The notes under the pieces were generated by a model. That model saw only the letters and a program-made list of their open reading frames with translations. It was not told the origin of the DNA and did not search any database. Positions 16,784 to 24,862 of a DNA stretch of 64,000 nucleotides are shown one piece after another. The first letter of the stretch is position 1, and each line of letters starts with the position of its first letter. This DNA comes from Betaproteobacteria bacterium. GTDB taxonomy: Bacteria > Pseudomonadota > Gammaproteobacteria > Burkholderiales > Thiobacillaceae. The stretch covers positions 1 to 64,000 of the forward strand of contig VGVT01000006.1 of NCBI GenBank assembly GCA_016873935.1, given 5' to 3'. The position numbers and the translations under genes are program-made.

Positions 16784-17856
16784 ACGGGGCGGAGCGCTGC
16801 CAACCCCTGCTGGGCGTTCTGCGCGAGCCCGCGCGCATGGCCGACCTGGATCTTGGCGAATGGGACCGGCTGCTGCGACAGGCCGGCAGCGCCGGCCTGC
16901 TCTCCCGCCTGGCCGTGCAGGCCGAGGCCCTGGATGCGCGCATTCCCGCCCCCGTGCGCCCCCATCTCGCCGCCGCCCGCACCGTCGCCGCCAAGCAGCG
17001 TCAGGCCGTGCGCTGGGAAGCGCGCCGGGTGGCCAAGGCCCTGGCCGGGCTGGACTGCCCCGTGCTCTTGCTCAAGGGCGCGGCCTACGCCCTGGCCGAT
17101 CTGCCGCCCGCGCCCGGCCGCCTGTTCGGCGACATCGACCTGCTGGTGCCCAAAGCACAACTGGGCCGCGCCGAGGGCGCCCTGATGCTGGCCGGCTGGC
17201 ACGCCTCGGGGAAAAGCGAATACGACCAGCGCTACTACCGGCGCTGGATGCACGAACTGCCGCCGATGATCCACCTGCGTCGCGGCACCGTCCTCGACGT
17301 GCACCACAACCTGTTGCCGGAGACCTCGCGCATCCCCACCCAGGCCGGACCGGTCCTGGCCGGCGCCCGTCCGCTGCCGAACATGCCCGGTCTGTACGTC
17401 CCCGCCGACACCGAACTGGTGCTGCATTCCGCCTGCCACCTGTTCCACGAAGGGGAATGGGGCCACGGCCTGCGCGACCTGGTGGACCTGGACGCCCTCC
17501 TGCGCGCTTTCGCCTCGGTAAGGTTCTGGCCGCAACTGCTGTCCCGCGCCGCCGAGCTGAATCTTGGCCGGCCGCTCTACTACGCCCTGGACTGCTGCCG
17601 CCGCTGGCTCTCCACCCCCGTCCCGGAAGAAATTCTCGCCACTTGCCCGGCGCGGCCCCCGGTCTGGCAACGCCCCCTCATGCGCGCGCTGTTCGACCGC
17701 GGCCTGGCCTCCGCGCACACCAATTGCCGCCAACCGGGCACGGGCGCAGCCTTGTTCCTGCTGTTCGTGCGCGGCCACTACCTGCGCATGCCCTGGCGCC
17801 TGCTCGTTCCCCATCTGCTGCATCAGGCCCTAAGACGAGACCCCCCACAAGACTGA
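16780..17856 (+). CDS. Nucleotidyltransferase-family protein (NTP_transf_5-like)
   Basis: This 358-residue protein contains LLLKGAAYALADL (about 96-108) and the nucleotidyltransferase motif RLFGDIDLLVP (about 114-124), with a downstream HLRRGTVLDVHHNLLP segment. That layout is typical of the nucleotidyltransferase family found with HprK-related kinases and in lasso-peptide modification clusters. Start ATG 16780 overlaps the kinase stop by ATGA, so all three cassette genes are translationally coupled. Enzymes of this fold transfer NMP groups, but the substrate is not known. The combination suggests a phosphorylated or nucleotidylated protein product. Confidence 0.85.
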   Translation: MNGAERCQPLLGVLREPARMADLDLGEWDRLLRQAGSAGLLSRLAVQAEALDARIPAPVRPHLAAARTVAAKQRQAVRWEARRVAKALAGLDCPVLLLKGAAYALADLPPAPGRLFGDIDLLVPKAQLGRAEGALMLAGWHASGKSEYDQRYYRRWMHELPPMIHLRRGTVLDVHHNLLPETSRIPTQAGPVLAGARPLPNMPGLYVPADTELVLHSACHLFHEGEWGHGLRDLVDLDALLRAFASVRFWPQLLSRAAELNLGRPLYYALDCCRRWLSTPVPEEILATCPARPPVWQRPLMRALFDRGLASAHTNCRQPGTGAALFLLFVRGHYLRMPWRLLVPHLLHQALRRDPPQD

Positions 17857-17934
17857 CGCCCGGTCGTCGGAATTCTTTACACCTGCCATGACGGGATGCT
17901 GGTAAGCTGTTGTTTCCTCAGGAAACGACACCCA

Positions 17935-17950
17935 TGGCATATAAATTGCT
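17935..17950 (+). promoter_or_regulatory. Sigma-54 (-24/-12) promoter
   Basis: TGGCATATAAATTGCT matches the RpoN consensus TGGCAC-N5-TTGCW. The GG (17936-17937) and GC (17948-17949) dinucleotides are exactly 10 bases apart. The predicted start is near 17960, about 25 bases before the ATG of the exported protein. A perfect palindrome, GTTTCCTCAGGAAAC (17912-17926), lies just upstream and could be a regulatory site. A very similar promoter precedes the PEP-CTERM protein gene near 51700. Confidence 0.8.
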
Positions 17951-17984
17951 TCAATATTGGGCAATCCCGTGAAGGAATCACGCC

Positions 17985-18611
17985 ATGAACGCACCTCAAG
18001 ACCCCAACACCCCCGAAGTTCGCCCCCAGGTGGACGAACGACGCCGCCGCTTCACCCAGGGCGGTCTGGCCGCGCCCATCGTCATGGGTACCCTGCTGAG
18101 CAGGCCGGTGCTGGGGGCCGCGCCGCACAACTGCACGATTTCTGGGCAGCTTTCCGGGAATGTCTCCACCCATGTGCAGGGCATTTGCAGTTCTCTTGGG
18201 AAATCTCCGGAATACTGGCGGGATCTGACCAATTGGCCAGGCACGGTCACCTCCCTTGTACAGAAGAACACCCTGTTCACTGCGAAGGGGTTTACCGACA
18301 CCTACTGGAAAAGAAACAATAACCAAAGATTGGTCGCCCCGAATACCAGTAATTCGACTGTGGCAACATTCCAAGAAGTTCTCGCCAATACAGTAGCTAA
18401 CAACAACCCACCCACCAATATCGATCTGGGGCGTGCGGCCATCGCCTCATACCTCAATGCAATCCAGTTTGCCCCCAACTTTCCACTCTCCACCGCCCAG
18501 GTAGTGGCCATGTTCAACGCCACCATCAATGGTGGCACCTACCCAATCAATCCAAGCACGTCCTGGACGGCCGCCCAGGTTCTCGCCTACTTCCGCTCGC
18601 TCTATCAGTAA
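17985..18611 (+). CDS. Small exported protein next to HPr-rel-A cassette (candidate substrate)
   Basis: This 208-residue protein has an N-terminal Arg-rich export signal: ERRRRFTQGGLAAPIVMGTL at about 18-37, then LSRPVLGAA. It resembles a twin-arginine signal but is imperfect. The mature part starts near PHNCTISGQLSGNVSTHVQG, with two cysteines (50 and 68) and an SGxLSGN segment rich in Ser/Thr/Asn. The remainder is Asn/Thr-rich with little charge. Similar short proteins with an 'SRPVL' signal end and an SGN-type start accompany HprK-related kinase cassettes in other betaproteobacteria, as far as I recall. ATG 17985 has GAAGGA about 8 bases upstream. It has its own sigma-54 promoter and terminator. 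Being a substrate of the cassette is inference. Confidence 0.7.
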   Translation: MNAPQDPNTPEVRPQVDERRRRFTQGGLAAPIVMGTLLSRPVLGAAPHNCTISGQLSGNVSTHVQGICSSLGKSPEYWRDLTNWPGTVTSLVQKNTLFTAKGFTDTYWKRNNNQRLVAPNTSNSTVATFQEVLANTVANNNPPTNIDLGRAAIASYLNAIQFAPNFPLSTAQVVAMFNATINGGTYPINPSTSWTAAQVLAYFRSLYQ

Positions 18612-18633
18612 GCGCAAGCAGAACGGGTATGGC

Positions 18634-18659
18634 AAGGGGCGCTTCTGCGCCCCTTTGTT
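18634..18659 (+). terminator. Intrinsic terminator after the exported protein gene
   Basis: A 9-bp stem AAGGGGCGC / GCGCCCCTT with loop TTCT is followed by TGTTATTTG. It lies 22 bases after the stop codon of the exported protein gene and could also act on the convergent fbp transcript. Confidence 0.85.
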
Positions 18660-18678
18660 ATTTGACAGCGCAGCAGCT

Positions 18679-19683
18679 TCAACCTCTGTGATACCCCACC
18701 ACCACCTCCACCTCGTTCTTCGACCCCAGAATCACCGGCACCCTCTGGTGCAGTCCCTCCGGCGCGATATCCAGAATCCGCTCATAACCCGTCGATGAGG
18801 CTCCTCCCGCCTGCTCGACAATGAAGCTCATCGGGTTGGCTTCGTACATCAGACGCAGCTTGCCGGGCTTGCCCGGGTCCTTGGTGTCGCGCGGGTACAT
18901 GAAGATGCCGCCACGGGTGAGGATGCGGTGCACCTCGGCCACCATGGAGGCGACCCAGCGCATATTGAAGTCGCGGCCGCGCGGGCCTTCCTTGCCTTGC
19001 AGGCATTCCTCGACGTAACGCTGCACGGGCGGTTCCCAGAAGCGCTGGTTGGAGGCGTTGATGGCGAATTCCTTGGTGTCGGCGGGAATCTTCATGTCCG
19101 GATGGGTGAGGATGAACTCGCCCACTTCCCGGTCCAGGGTGAAGCCGTTGACGCCGTGACCCATGGTCAGCACCAGCATGGTGGAGGAGCCGTACAGGGC
19201 GTAGCCGGCGCACACCTGCTTGACGCCGGGCTGCAGGAAGTCGGCTTCGGCTGCGGCGCGGTTCGGCACCGGCGCGCGCAGGATGCTGAAGATGGTGCCC
19301 ACGGAAATGTTGATGTCGACGTTGCTGGAGCCGTCGAGCGGGTCGAACACCAGCAGGTACTTGCCCAGGGGATAGCGGTGCGGAATGGGGTAGACCTCGT
19401 CCATCTCCTCCGAGGCCATGCCCGCCAGGTGGCCGGCCCACTCGTTGGTGCGGATCATGATGTCGTTGGTGATCACGTCCAGCTTCTTCTGCGTCTCGCC
19501 CTGCACGTTCTGGCTGTCCAGCGCACCCATCACACCGACCAGGGCGCCCTTGTTGACGGTGTTGGAGATGACCTTGATGGCGGTGACCAGGTCGTTCAGC
19601 AGGGCGGTGAAATCACCGGTGGCGCCGGCGATGTGGCGTTGTTCCTCGATGATGAACTGGGTGAGCGTGGTGCCGGTGTGCAT
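18679..19683 (-). CDS. fbp: Fructose-1,6-bisphosphatase class I
   Basis: This 334-residue enzyme removes the C1 phosphate of fructose-1,6-bisphosphate in gluconeogenesis and the Calvin cycle. The metal- and substrate-binding signature [20 protein letters not shown] is complete, and [20 protein letters not shown] matches the conserved active-site region. Length and start ([17 protein letters not shown]) fit the family. It stands alone on the minus strand between the sigma-54 gene and a repeat-containing gap. The window does not show whether it serves CO2 fixation or gluconeogenesis. Confidence 0.97.
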   Translation of the reverse strand: MHTGTTLTQFIIEEQRHIAGATGDFTALLNDLVTAIKVISNTVNKGALVGVMGALDSQNVQGETQKKLDVITNDIMIRTNEWAGHLAGMASEEMDEVYPIPHRYPLGKYLLVFDPLDGSSNVDINISVGTIFSILRAPVPNRAAAEADFLQPGVKQVCAGYALYGSSTMLVLTMGHGVNGFTLDREVGEFILTHPDMKIPADTKEFAINASNQRFWEPPVQRYVEECLQGKEGPRGRDFNMRWVASMVAEVHRILTRGGIFMYPRDTKDPGKPGKLRLMYEANPMSFIVEQAGGASSTGYERILDIAPEGLHQRVPVILGSKNEVEVVVGYHRG

Positions 19684-19745
19684 GGCGGGTCCTCGGATGA
19701 ATATTAGAAAACGCTGATTTTATTCGATCAGCCCTGTAAACGTGA

Positions 19746-19843
19746 AAGTCGCGTAGCGACTTCTCGAAGCTCCCCTCGCCCGCAAGCGGGAGAGGGGTTG
19801 GGGGTGAGGGGAACGGCCATGCCTTCTCAAGGACATGGCCGTT
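19746..19843. repeat. Group of three intergenic hairpins between fbp and the TonB-like gene
   Basis: Three structures follow one another. AAGTCGC-GTA-GCGACTT lies at 19746-19762. CCCCTCGCCCGC / GCGGGAGAGGGG (19772-19797) is a 12-bp stem with one mismatch, followed by TTGGGGGTGAGGGG. AACGGCCATG / CATGGCCGTT (19812-19821 and 19834-19843) is a 10-bp stem and could end the transcript of the TonB-like gene, although no T-run follows. Confidence 0.65.
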
Positions 19844-19861
19844 ATCCCAGCATAAGTCAGG

Positions 19862-20812
19862 TTACTGACTCGTCAGTTGATCGGAACGGGTGAACGACCA
19901 GCTGCGGGTAATGCCGAGGATGTCCACCTTCTTGCGCATGGCTTCCGGGAAACGGGCGTAGGGGGCGGCCATCTCGACGATGTTGATGGCGGCCTGGTCG
20001 AGGATCTTCGAGCCGGAGGAACGCTCGATCTGGACGGACTCCAGGCTGCCGTCGTCATGGATGTTCACGGTCAGCACCAGGGTGCCGTAGAGGCGGTTGC
20101 GCTTGGCGGCCTCGGGATAGTTCATGTTGCCCACCCGCTCCACCTTCAGCCGCCAGTCCTCGACGTACTGCGCGAAGGTGAATTCCTGCGCGCGGGCACC
20201 GACGAACAAGCGGCGCGGCCGCTTCTGGTACTCGTCCATGTTCTGGTCGATGCGCGCCTGCAGCCTGGCCATCTCCAGGCTGCGCGCGACCAGGTCGGCG
20301 GGTGCCGGCACCGGCGAGGGCGGACGCGGATCCGGCGCGACCACCGGCTGCTGCGCGGGCGTGGCGTAGTCCGACTTGAGCTGCTGCATCAAGGCCTGGG
20401 TCTGCCGCTCGAGGGCCTGCACGCGCGTGTTGAACTCGGCCTCGGCGCTCATCGCCTGCTCCCGCTCCGAGGCGGGCAGTGGCGATTTCGCCTGGCGATC
20501 CTCGTCGACGTTGCCGCCGCCGTCCAGGTTGTGCTGCGCCAGCACATCGGCCTTGAGCGGCTTCGCCTCGGTTCTGGCGTTGACCAGGACCACCTCCAGG
20601 GGCGGCCCGGCAGGTTCGAACAGCTTGGGGTTAACCGGTTTATGCGAAACGCCAAAGATTACTGTTACGTGGAGAATCGCCGAGACCATCAAAGCATTGG
20701 CGAAATTGGCGATCGCTGTGGCTAGGAACGAGGATGAAACATCCCATGCCTGTTTGACTTTTGAGAGTCCAACAGCAAGCCTAGCAGGTAGGGTTGGCCA
20801 TATCAGCGACAA
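19862..20812 (-). CDS. TonB-family energy-transducer-like protein
   Basis: This protein of up to 316 residues has an N-terminal hydrophobic anchor (ALMVSAILHVTVIFGV), a proline-rich periplasmic linker (VVAPDPRPPSPVPAPA) with a preceding coiled-coil-like stretch, and a C-terminal TonB-type domain with YPEAAKRNRLYGTLVLTVNI and IERSSGSKILDQAAINIVE. No ATG exists near the 5' end: TTG 20812 gives the long form, and ATG 20689 starts within the anchor. The 5' 120 bases are less GC-rich than the rest. It lies 12 bases after the RNase II-family gene, so it is probably co-transcribed. The outer-membrane partner is unknown. Confidence 0.75.
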   Translation of the reverse strand: MSLIWPTLPARLAVGLSKVKQAWDVSSSFLATAIANFANALMVSAILHVTVIFGVSHKPVNPKLFEPAGPPLEVVLVNARTEAKPLKADVLAQHNLDGGGNVDEDRQAKSPLPASEREQAMSAEAEFNTRVQALERQTQALMQQLKSDYATPAQQPVVAPDPRPPSPVPAPADLVARSLEMARLQARIDQNMDEYQKRPRRLFVGARAQEFTFAQYVEDWRLKVERVGNMNYPEAAKRNRLYGTLVLTVNIHDDGSLESVQIERSSGSKILDQAAINIVEMAAPYARFPEAMRKKVDILGITRSWSFTRSDQLTSQ

Positions 20813-20824
20813 CTATCGGCCTTT

Positions 20825-22666
20825 CTATCCTTCAACCACACTACTGATGTAACGACATGTCAGATCGATGTCCAGCAGGTCGATGTTCTCCACCGCGACG
20901 CGCACCCGGTCGCCGGGATTCAGCGTCGGGGCGCCGGTGAGCCTGGCGACCAGCGGCAGCGTGTCGAAGCGGATGAGGTTCTCGCGCCAGACCGTGGCGT
21001 CCGCCTCCGTCACCGACTCCTGCCGCAGCCAGCGCAGGCACCAGTAGCGTTCCATGCCGCGCTGGAATTCGGCGTAGGCGTCGTAGGCCAGTTCGAAATC
21101 GCGCACCGCGGCGAACAGCAGGGTGTCGTTGCCGGCGTGCGGCGGCGGCTCGCCGCGCGCGGCGGCGAGAATCTGGCGCTGGTTGAGCAGGTCCACGTAG
21201 CGACGCAGGGGCGAGGTGCTCCAGGCATAGTGCGACACGCCCAGGCCCTCGTGCGGCGCCGGCTTCAGCGTCATGCGCACCTTGCCGGCGGTCTGCGCGC
21301 GGTAGACGCCGGCCACGCCCTGATCGGCCAGCATCTCGCCCCAGCGGCTGTTGGCCAGGATCATCAGTTCCGAAACCAGCTTGTCGATGGGATTGCCGCG
21401 CACGCGGGTGAGGATCTCCACCCGCTCGTCCTCCACCTTGAAGACGTAGTCGTTGCGCTGCGCCTGGTCTGCCTTGCCGCGCGCGGCCTCGAGCGAGCGC
21501 GCGAAGCCGAACAGCCATTCCAGTTCCCGGCGGAACGGATAGTCCGGCCCGCCGGCGCCGATGCTGGCCTCGTTGAACAGCGGCTCGAGGGTTTCATGGC
21601 GCAGGTTGGCGGCGATGCGCACCACGTCGGCCTGGGTGCTCAGGCCAAGGATGGCATGGTCCGGGGCAACCTCGACGTACAGCGACAGCGTCGGGCAGTC
21701 GCGGTTTTCGGCGAGGGTGTACTGGGCGATCAGGTCCTCCGGCAGCATGGTGATCTTGTCGCCCGGCATGTACACCGTGGACAGACGCGTGGCGGCGACG
21801 CGGTCGAGCTCGGAGCCGGGAGCGATGCCCAGGGCCGGCGCGGCGATGTGGATGCCGACACGGGCGCCGCCGTCGGGACGGAAGATGACCGAGAAGGCGT
21901 CGTCGATCTCGGTGGTGGCCGCGTCGTCGATGCTGAAGGCGGGCGCGTCGCCCGCCGGCAGCGCGGGCGGCGACGGCGGCGGCGCCAGTTCGGCGAATCC
22001 GGCGCCGCGCGGGAAGTGGCTGAGCAGGAAAGCCTGCAGGTGGAACTCGTGGCTGTCGGGAATCGCGCCGCAGCGATCGAGCAGGCGCGCGGCCGACAGC
22101 CCGCTGGCCGCGCAGGCATCGGCCAGGGCCTTGTATTCGAGGCTGTTTTTGTCCGGCTTGTGCGCCAGCTCGAACACCTTGCCGCGCAGGGCCTCGGGCA
22201 GGCGGCCGGCAACCAGCTCGGCAGTCCACTCGGCACGCAGGGCGGCTTCGCGCGCCTTGCGCTCGACCGCCGCCTTGGCCGCCGCCAGAACGTCCGCCGG
22301 CGCCGCGCGGTAGCGGCCCTTGCCCTTGCGATGAAAGAAGATCGGCGCGCCATGCAGGGCCAGCAGGATGGCGGTGGACTCGGGCGCCGTGGGGGTACGG
22401 CCGTGGTACTCGCGCGCCAGCTCGTCGAAGGCGAACTCGGCCTCGCCGGCCACTTCCCAGAGGAAGTCCAGGTCGATGGCCTCGCGGCCGGCGCGCGCCT
22501 GCTCCATGACTTCCCCCGGCGCCGGCGCGGCGTAGCGCAGCAGCACGTGCGCCGCCTTGACCTTGGCGCGCTTGCCGTGCTGCGACTCCACCTGCAGCGA
22601 GGCGTCGTTGTCGGCCAGGATGGTGCCGGCCTTGATGTCGCCGTCTTCCTCGTACAGTAGATACAT
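20825..22666 (-). CDS. RNase II/VacB-family exoribonuclease
   Basis: This 613-residue protein has an RNB catalytic domain. The acidic cluster SIDDAATTEIDDAFSV supplies the metal-binding aspartates, and MPGDKITMLPEDL and YAWSTSPLRRYVDLLNQRQI are further RNB signatures. The N-terminal part (MYLLYEEDGDIKAGTILADN) is a small beta domain rather than the canonical cold-shock domains of E. coli RNase II. A short C-terminal S1-like segment (LTGAPTLNPGDRVRVAVENI) ends the protein. It degrades RNA 3' to 5'. The gene is 2 bases from the YqiA-like gene upstream. Confidence 0.9.
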   Translation of the reverse strand: MYLLYEEDGDIKAGTILADNDASLQVESQHGKRAKVKAAHVLLRYAAPAPGEVMEQARAGREAIDLDFLWEVAGEAEFAFDELAREYHGRTPTAPESTAILLALHGAPIFFHRKGKGRYRAAPADVLAAAKAAVERKAREAALRAEWTAELVAGRLPEALRGKVFELAHKPDKNSLEYKALADACAASGLSAARLLDRCGAIPDSHEFHLQAFLLSHFPRGAGFAELAPPPSPPALPAGDAPAFSIDDAATTEIDDAFSVIFRPDGGARVGIHIAAPALGIAPGSELDRVAATRLSTVYMPGDKITMLPEDLIAQYTLAENRDCPTLSLYVEVAPDHAILGLSTQADVVRIAANLRHETLEPLFNEASIGAGGPDYPFRRELEWLFGFARSLEAARGKADQAQRNDYVFKVEDERVEILTRVRGNPIDKLVSELMILANSRWGEMLADQGVAGVYRAQTAGKVRMTLKPAPHEGLGVSHYAWSTSPLRRYVDLLNQRQILAAARGEPPPHAGNDTLLFAAVRDFELAYDAYAEFQRGMERYWCLRWLRQESVTEADATVWRENLIRFDTLPLVARLTGAPTLNPGDRVRVAVENIDLLDIDLTCRYISSVVEG

Positions 22667-22668
22667 GG

Positions 22669-23226
22669 TCAGAACGCCAGGATGGCCGGCAGGCAGTCGG
22701 CGAAGCGGGTGAAACCGTGGTCGCCGCCGGGGAATATCTCCTGGCGGGCGCCGGCGTAGTAGGCCTGCGCCTCGCGGTAGTCGAGTACCTCGTCGCCGGT
22801 TTCCGCCAGCAGCAGGTAGCGTTCGGGACGGCTGATGGCCGGCACGCGCAGGGCGTCCAGTTCGGCGGCGTGTTGCGCGCTGAAGGTGTACTCCTCGCCG
22901 CTGTGCCAGTTGCGCTGGGTCTGCCCGACATAGTCCGCGAGCTTGACGTCGCAGGCCACGCAGGGATTGATGAGCACCGCCTTGAGGCCATGCCGCTCCG
23001 CCAGCCAGGTGGCGTAGAAGCCGCCGAGGGAGCTGCCGATCAGCTTGGCCGGACCGCGACTGGCGGCGATCACGTCCTCCAGCAGGCGGATGGCCGCGGC
23101 CGGGCGGTGCGGCAGATCGGGACAGGCGTAGGCCTCGGCCAGCCCCCGATCGGCCATCCAGGCGGCCATTTCGCTGGCCTTGCCGGAGCGGGAGGAGCTA
23201 TTGAAGCCATGGATGTAGAGGAGCAT
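22669..23226 (-). CDS. YqiA/YcfP-family alpha/beta-hydrolase (esterase)
   Basis: This 185-residue protein starts MLLYIHGFNSSSRSGKASEM, typical of the YqiA family. The nucleophile elbow is LIGSSLGGFYATWLAE. ETGDEVLDYREA provides the acidic residue, and GGDHGFTRF provides the catalytic histidine. I used ATG 23226; an upstream extension would include non-conserved, Pro-rich sequence. YqiA of E. coli is an esterase with preference for short palmitoyl-CoA-type and p-nitrophenyl esters. It lies between the lipoprotein gene and the RNase II-family gene, all on the minus strand. Confidence 0.88.
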   Translation of the reverse strand: MLLYIHGFNSSSRSGKASEMAAWMADRGLAEAYACPDLPHRPAAAIRLLEDVIAASRGPAKLIGSSLGGFYATWLAERHGLKAVLINPCVACDVKLADYVGQTQRNWHSGEEYTFSAQHAAELDALRVPAISRPERYLLLAETGDEVLDYREAQAYYAGARQEIFPGGDHGFTRFADCLPAILAF

Positions 23227-23258
23227 GGGAGGCGAACGCGCGGACGGAGGCGTCCATT

Positions 23259-23879
23259 TTACCGGGCATCCGCCGGCCGCACCCGCGCCAGCCACGTCGC
23301 CATCTGGTCGACCAGGCGGCCGCTGGCCGCGCCCAGCGCCGCCGCCGCGCCGGCCGCGTCGTGGCTGGCGGCGGGCGCCTCGGCGCGGAACAGTTCGCGG
23401 GCGAGCAGGCGGCCGTCCTCGCGCCGCACCAGCTCGGCCTCCAGAACGACACGGGCGACGCCGGGGGCATGCGCGGCATCGTGGAAAAACTCGCGCAGGC
23501 GGGTATTGAGCTGGTATTCCGCGCGCACCCCGGCGCCCAGCGGCACCACCGCCGCGAACGGGCCGGTGTCGTTGAGGCGCTGGCGCAGCCGCGCGTTCAG
23601 GCTGCGCGACGGCGCGTCGCTCCAGCGCGCATATTGGTAATAGGCCAGGGTGCCGGGAACGCGGCTGTAGACCAGGCGCACGCTCTGGAACAACCCTGGC
23701 GTCTCGGTGTCGCGCAGCAGCAGCACGCCGGCACGGCTTTCACTTGGTTGCGCGTTGGCCGCAGTCGGGATTTCCAGGACGAAGTGGCTGACGGGTTGCG
23801 GGCGGCCGCCCAGGTTGGCGCAGGCCGACAACAGACCGGCCGCGAGCGCGGCGAGCAGGACGCAACGGTAGACGCGCAT
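23259..23879 (-). CDS. ABC-type transport auxiliary lipoprotein (PqiC/LinM-like)
   Basis: This 206-residue protein has a signal sequence and lipobox (LLAALAAGLLSAC, with the cysteine at about residue 20). The domain found in auxiliary lipoproteins of MCE transporters follows, with SHFVLEIP, GVLLLRDTETPGLFQSVRLV and YSRVPGTLAYYQYARWSDAP. It is predicted to sit at the outer membrane or periplasm as part of the lipid-transport complex encoded just upstream (MlaD-like, ATPase, MlaE-like permease). The stop is 32 bases from the esterase start. Confidence 0.88.
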   Translation of the reverse strand: MRVYRCVLLAALAAGLLSACANLGGRPQPVSHFVLEIPTAANAQPSESRAGVLLLRDTETPGLFQSVRLVYSRVPGTLAYYQYARWSDAPSRSLNARLRQRLNDTGPFAAVVPLGAGVRAEYQLNTRLREFFHDAAHAPGVARVVLEAELVRREDGRLLARELFRAEAPAASHDAAGAAAALGAASGRLVDQMATWLARVRPADAR

Positions 23880-23890
23880 GCTGAATCTCC

Positions 23891-24862
23891 CTATCGCTCG
23901 CCGGGGCCGAGTTCGCCCTTGTTGGGGCCGAACAGGATGCGGCCGGGGTCGGCGAAATCGCGGCTGGTGGTCTGCAACGACTCGCCGGCGGCGCGCAAGG
24001 CCTGGGCGGTGTGCTGGATTTCCTGCAGGCCGAGGTCGGCGCTCAGGCGCAGATCCATGCGCAGGTCGCGCAGGCCCGCATCGAGGCTGCCCAGGGTGGC
24101 GCGGGTGGTCTTCAGGGTGGCTTCCGCCTCGCCGGCCAGGCTGTCCAGGCGTTGCCCGGCGCGTTGCACGGCCTGGCCGCCCTCGCGCACGACAGGTCCC
24201 AGCTCGTCGCCCAGCACCTCCAGCTTCTGCGCGGCGCGGCGCGAGGCCTCCAGGGTGGCGACCAGTTCCGGCGTCAAGGCGCCGACGTCGCGGCGCAGTT
24301 CACCGCTCAAGGCGGCGAATTCGCCGAGACTGGTCGAAATCGCGCGCTGGTTCTCATCCGAGAGCAGACGATTGAAGCGTTCCAACGTTTCTTGCCCGGA
24401 CTGGCCCAGTCCTTCGACGGTGCGGGCGAAGCGCGCCATGTCCGGCTCGCCCTCGCCGATCACCGGATATTTTTCGCCGGCCGGCACCGCGCGCAGCGGC
24501 GTGCCGCCGTCGCCGGGATTGTTCAGGCTGACCGCCGCCAAGCCGGTGACCAGGTTGCGCGCCACCACCGCCTGCACGCCCTCCAGCACCGGCGTGCGGG
24601 CGTCCACCTCGAGCAGCACGCGCACGGTCTTGGCCTGGTTGGGCAGGATGACGTAATCGGCCACCTTGCCCACCTTGATGCCCTGCATGCGCACCGGGCT
24701 GTTGAGTTGCAGGCCTTCCAGGGACTGGTTCTGGAAATACACCACGTAGCGCCGCACCTCGGGGCCGTCGCCACCACGCAGCCAATACAGCGCGCCGCCC
24801 AGCAGCAGCAGCAGGATCAGCAGGCCGGCGCCGACCAGGGCGTATCTCGCTTCGGATTCCAT
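23891..24862 (-). CDS. MlaD/MCE-family substrate-binding protein
   Basis: This 323-residue protein has an N-terminal membrane anchor (YALVGAGLLILLLLLGGALY, about 6-25). An MCE domain follows at about 38-118 (YVVYFQNQSLEGLQLNSPVR, GIKVGKVADYVILPNQAKTV, NLVTGLAAVSLNN). The C-terminal helical region of about 170 residues is rich in Ala, Leu and Glu. It binds lipid in the periplasm and couples to the MlaE-like permease and the ATPase. It is longer than E. coli MlaD, nearer to the type in four-gene Mce-like operons with a PqiC-type lipoprotein. A 168-bp repeat element separates it from the ATPase gene. Confidence 0.9.
   Translation of the reverse strand: MESEARYALVGAGLLILLLLLGGALYWLRGGDGPEVRRYVVYFQNQSLEGLQLNSPVRMQGIKVGKVADYVILPNQAKTVRVLLEVDARTPVLEGVQAVVARNLVTGLAAVSLNNPGDGGTPLRAVPAGEKYPVIGEGEPDMARFARTVEGLGQSGQETLERFNRLLSDENQRAISTSLGEFAALSGELRRDVGALTPELVATLEASRRAAQKLEVLGDELGPVVREGGQAVQRAGQRLDSLAGEAEATLKTTRATLGSLDAGLRDLRMDLRLSADLGLQEIQHTAQALRAAGESLQTTSRDFADPGRILFGPNKGELGPGER

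Noticed and set aside
15591..18611. Lasso-peptide gene cluster
   Set aside because: The kinase, nucleotidyltransferase and PqqD-like protein resemble tailoring genes, but there is no asparagine-synthetase-like cyclase, no transglutaminase-like protease and no short precursor.
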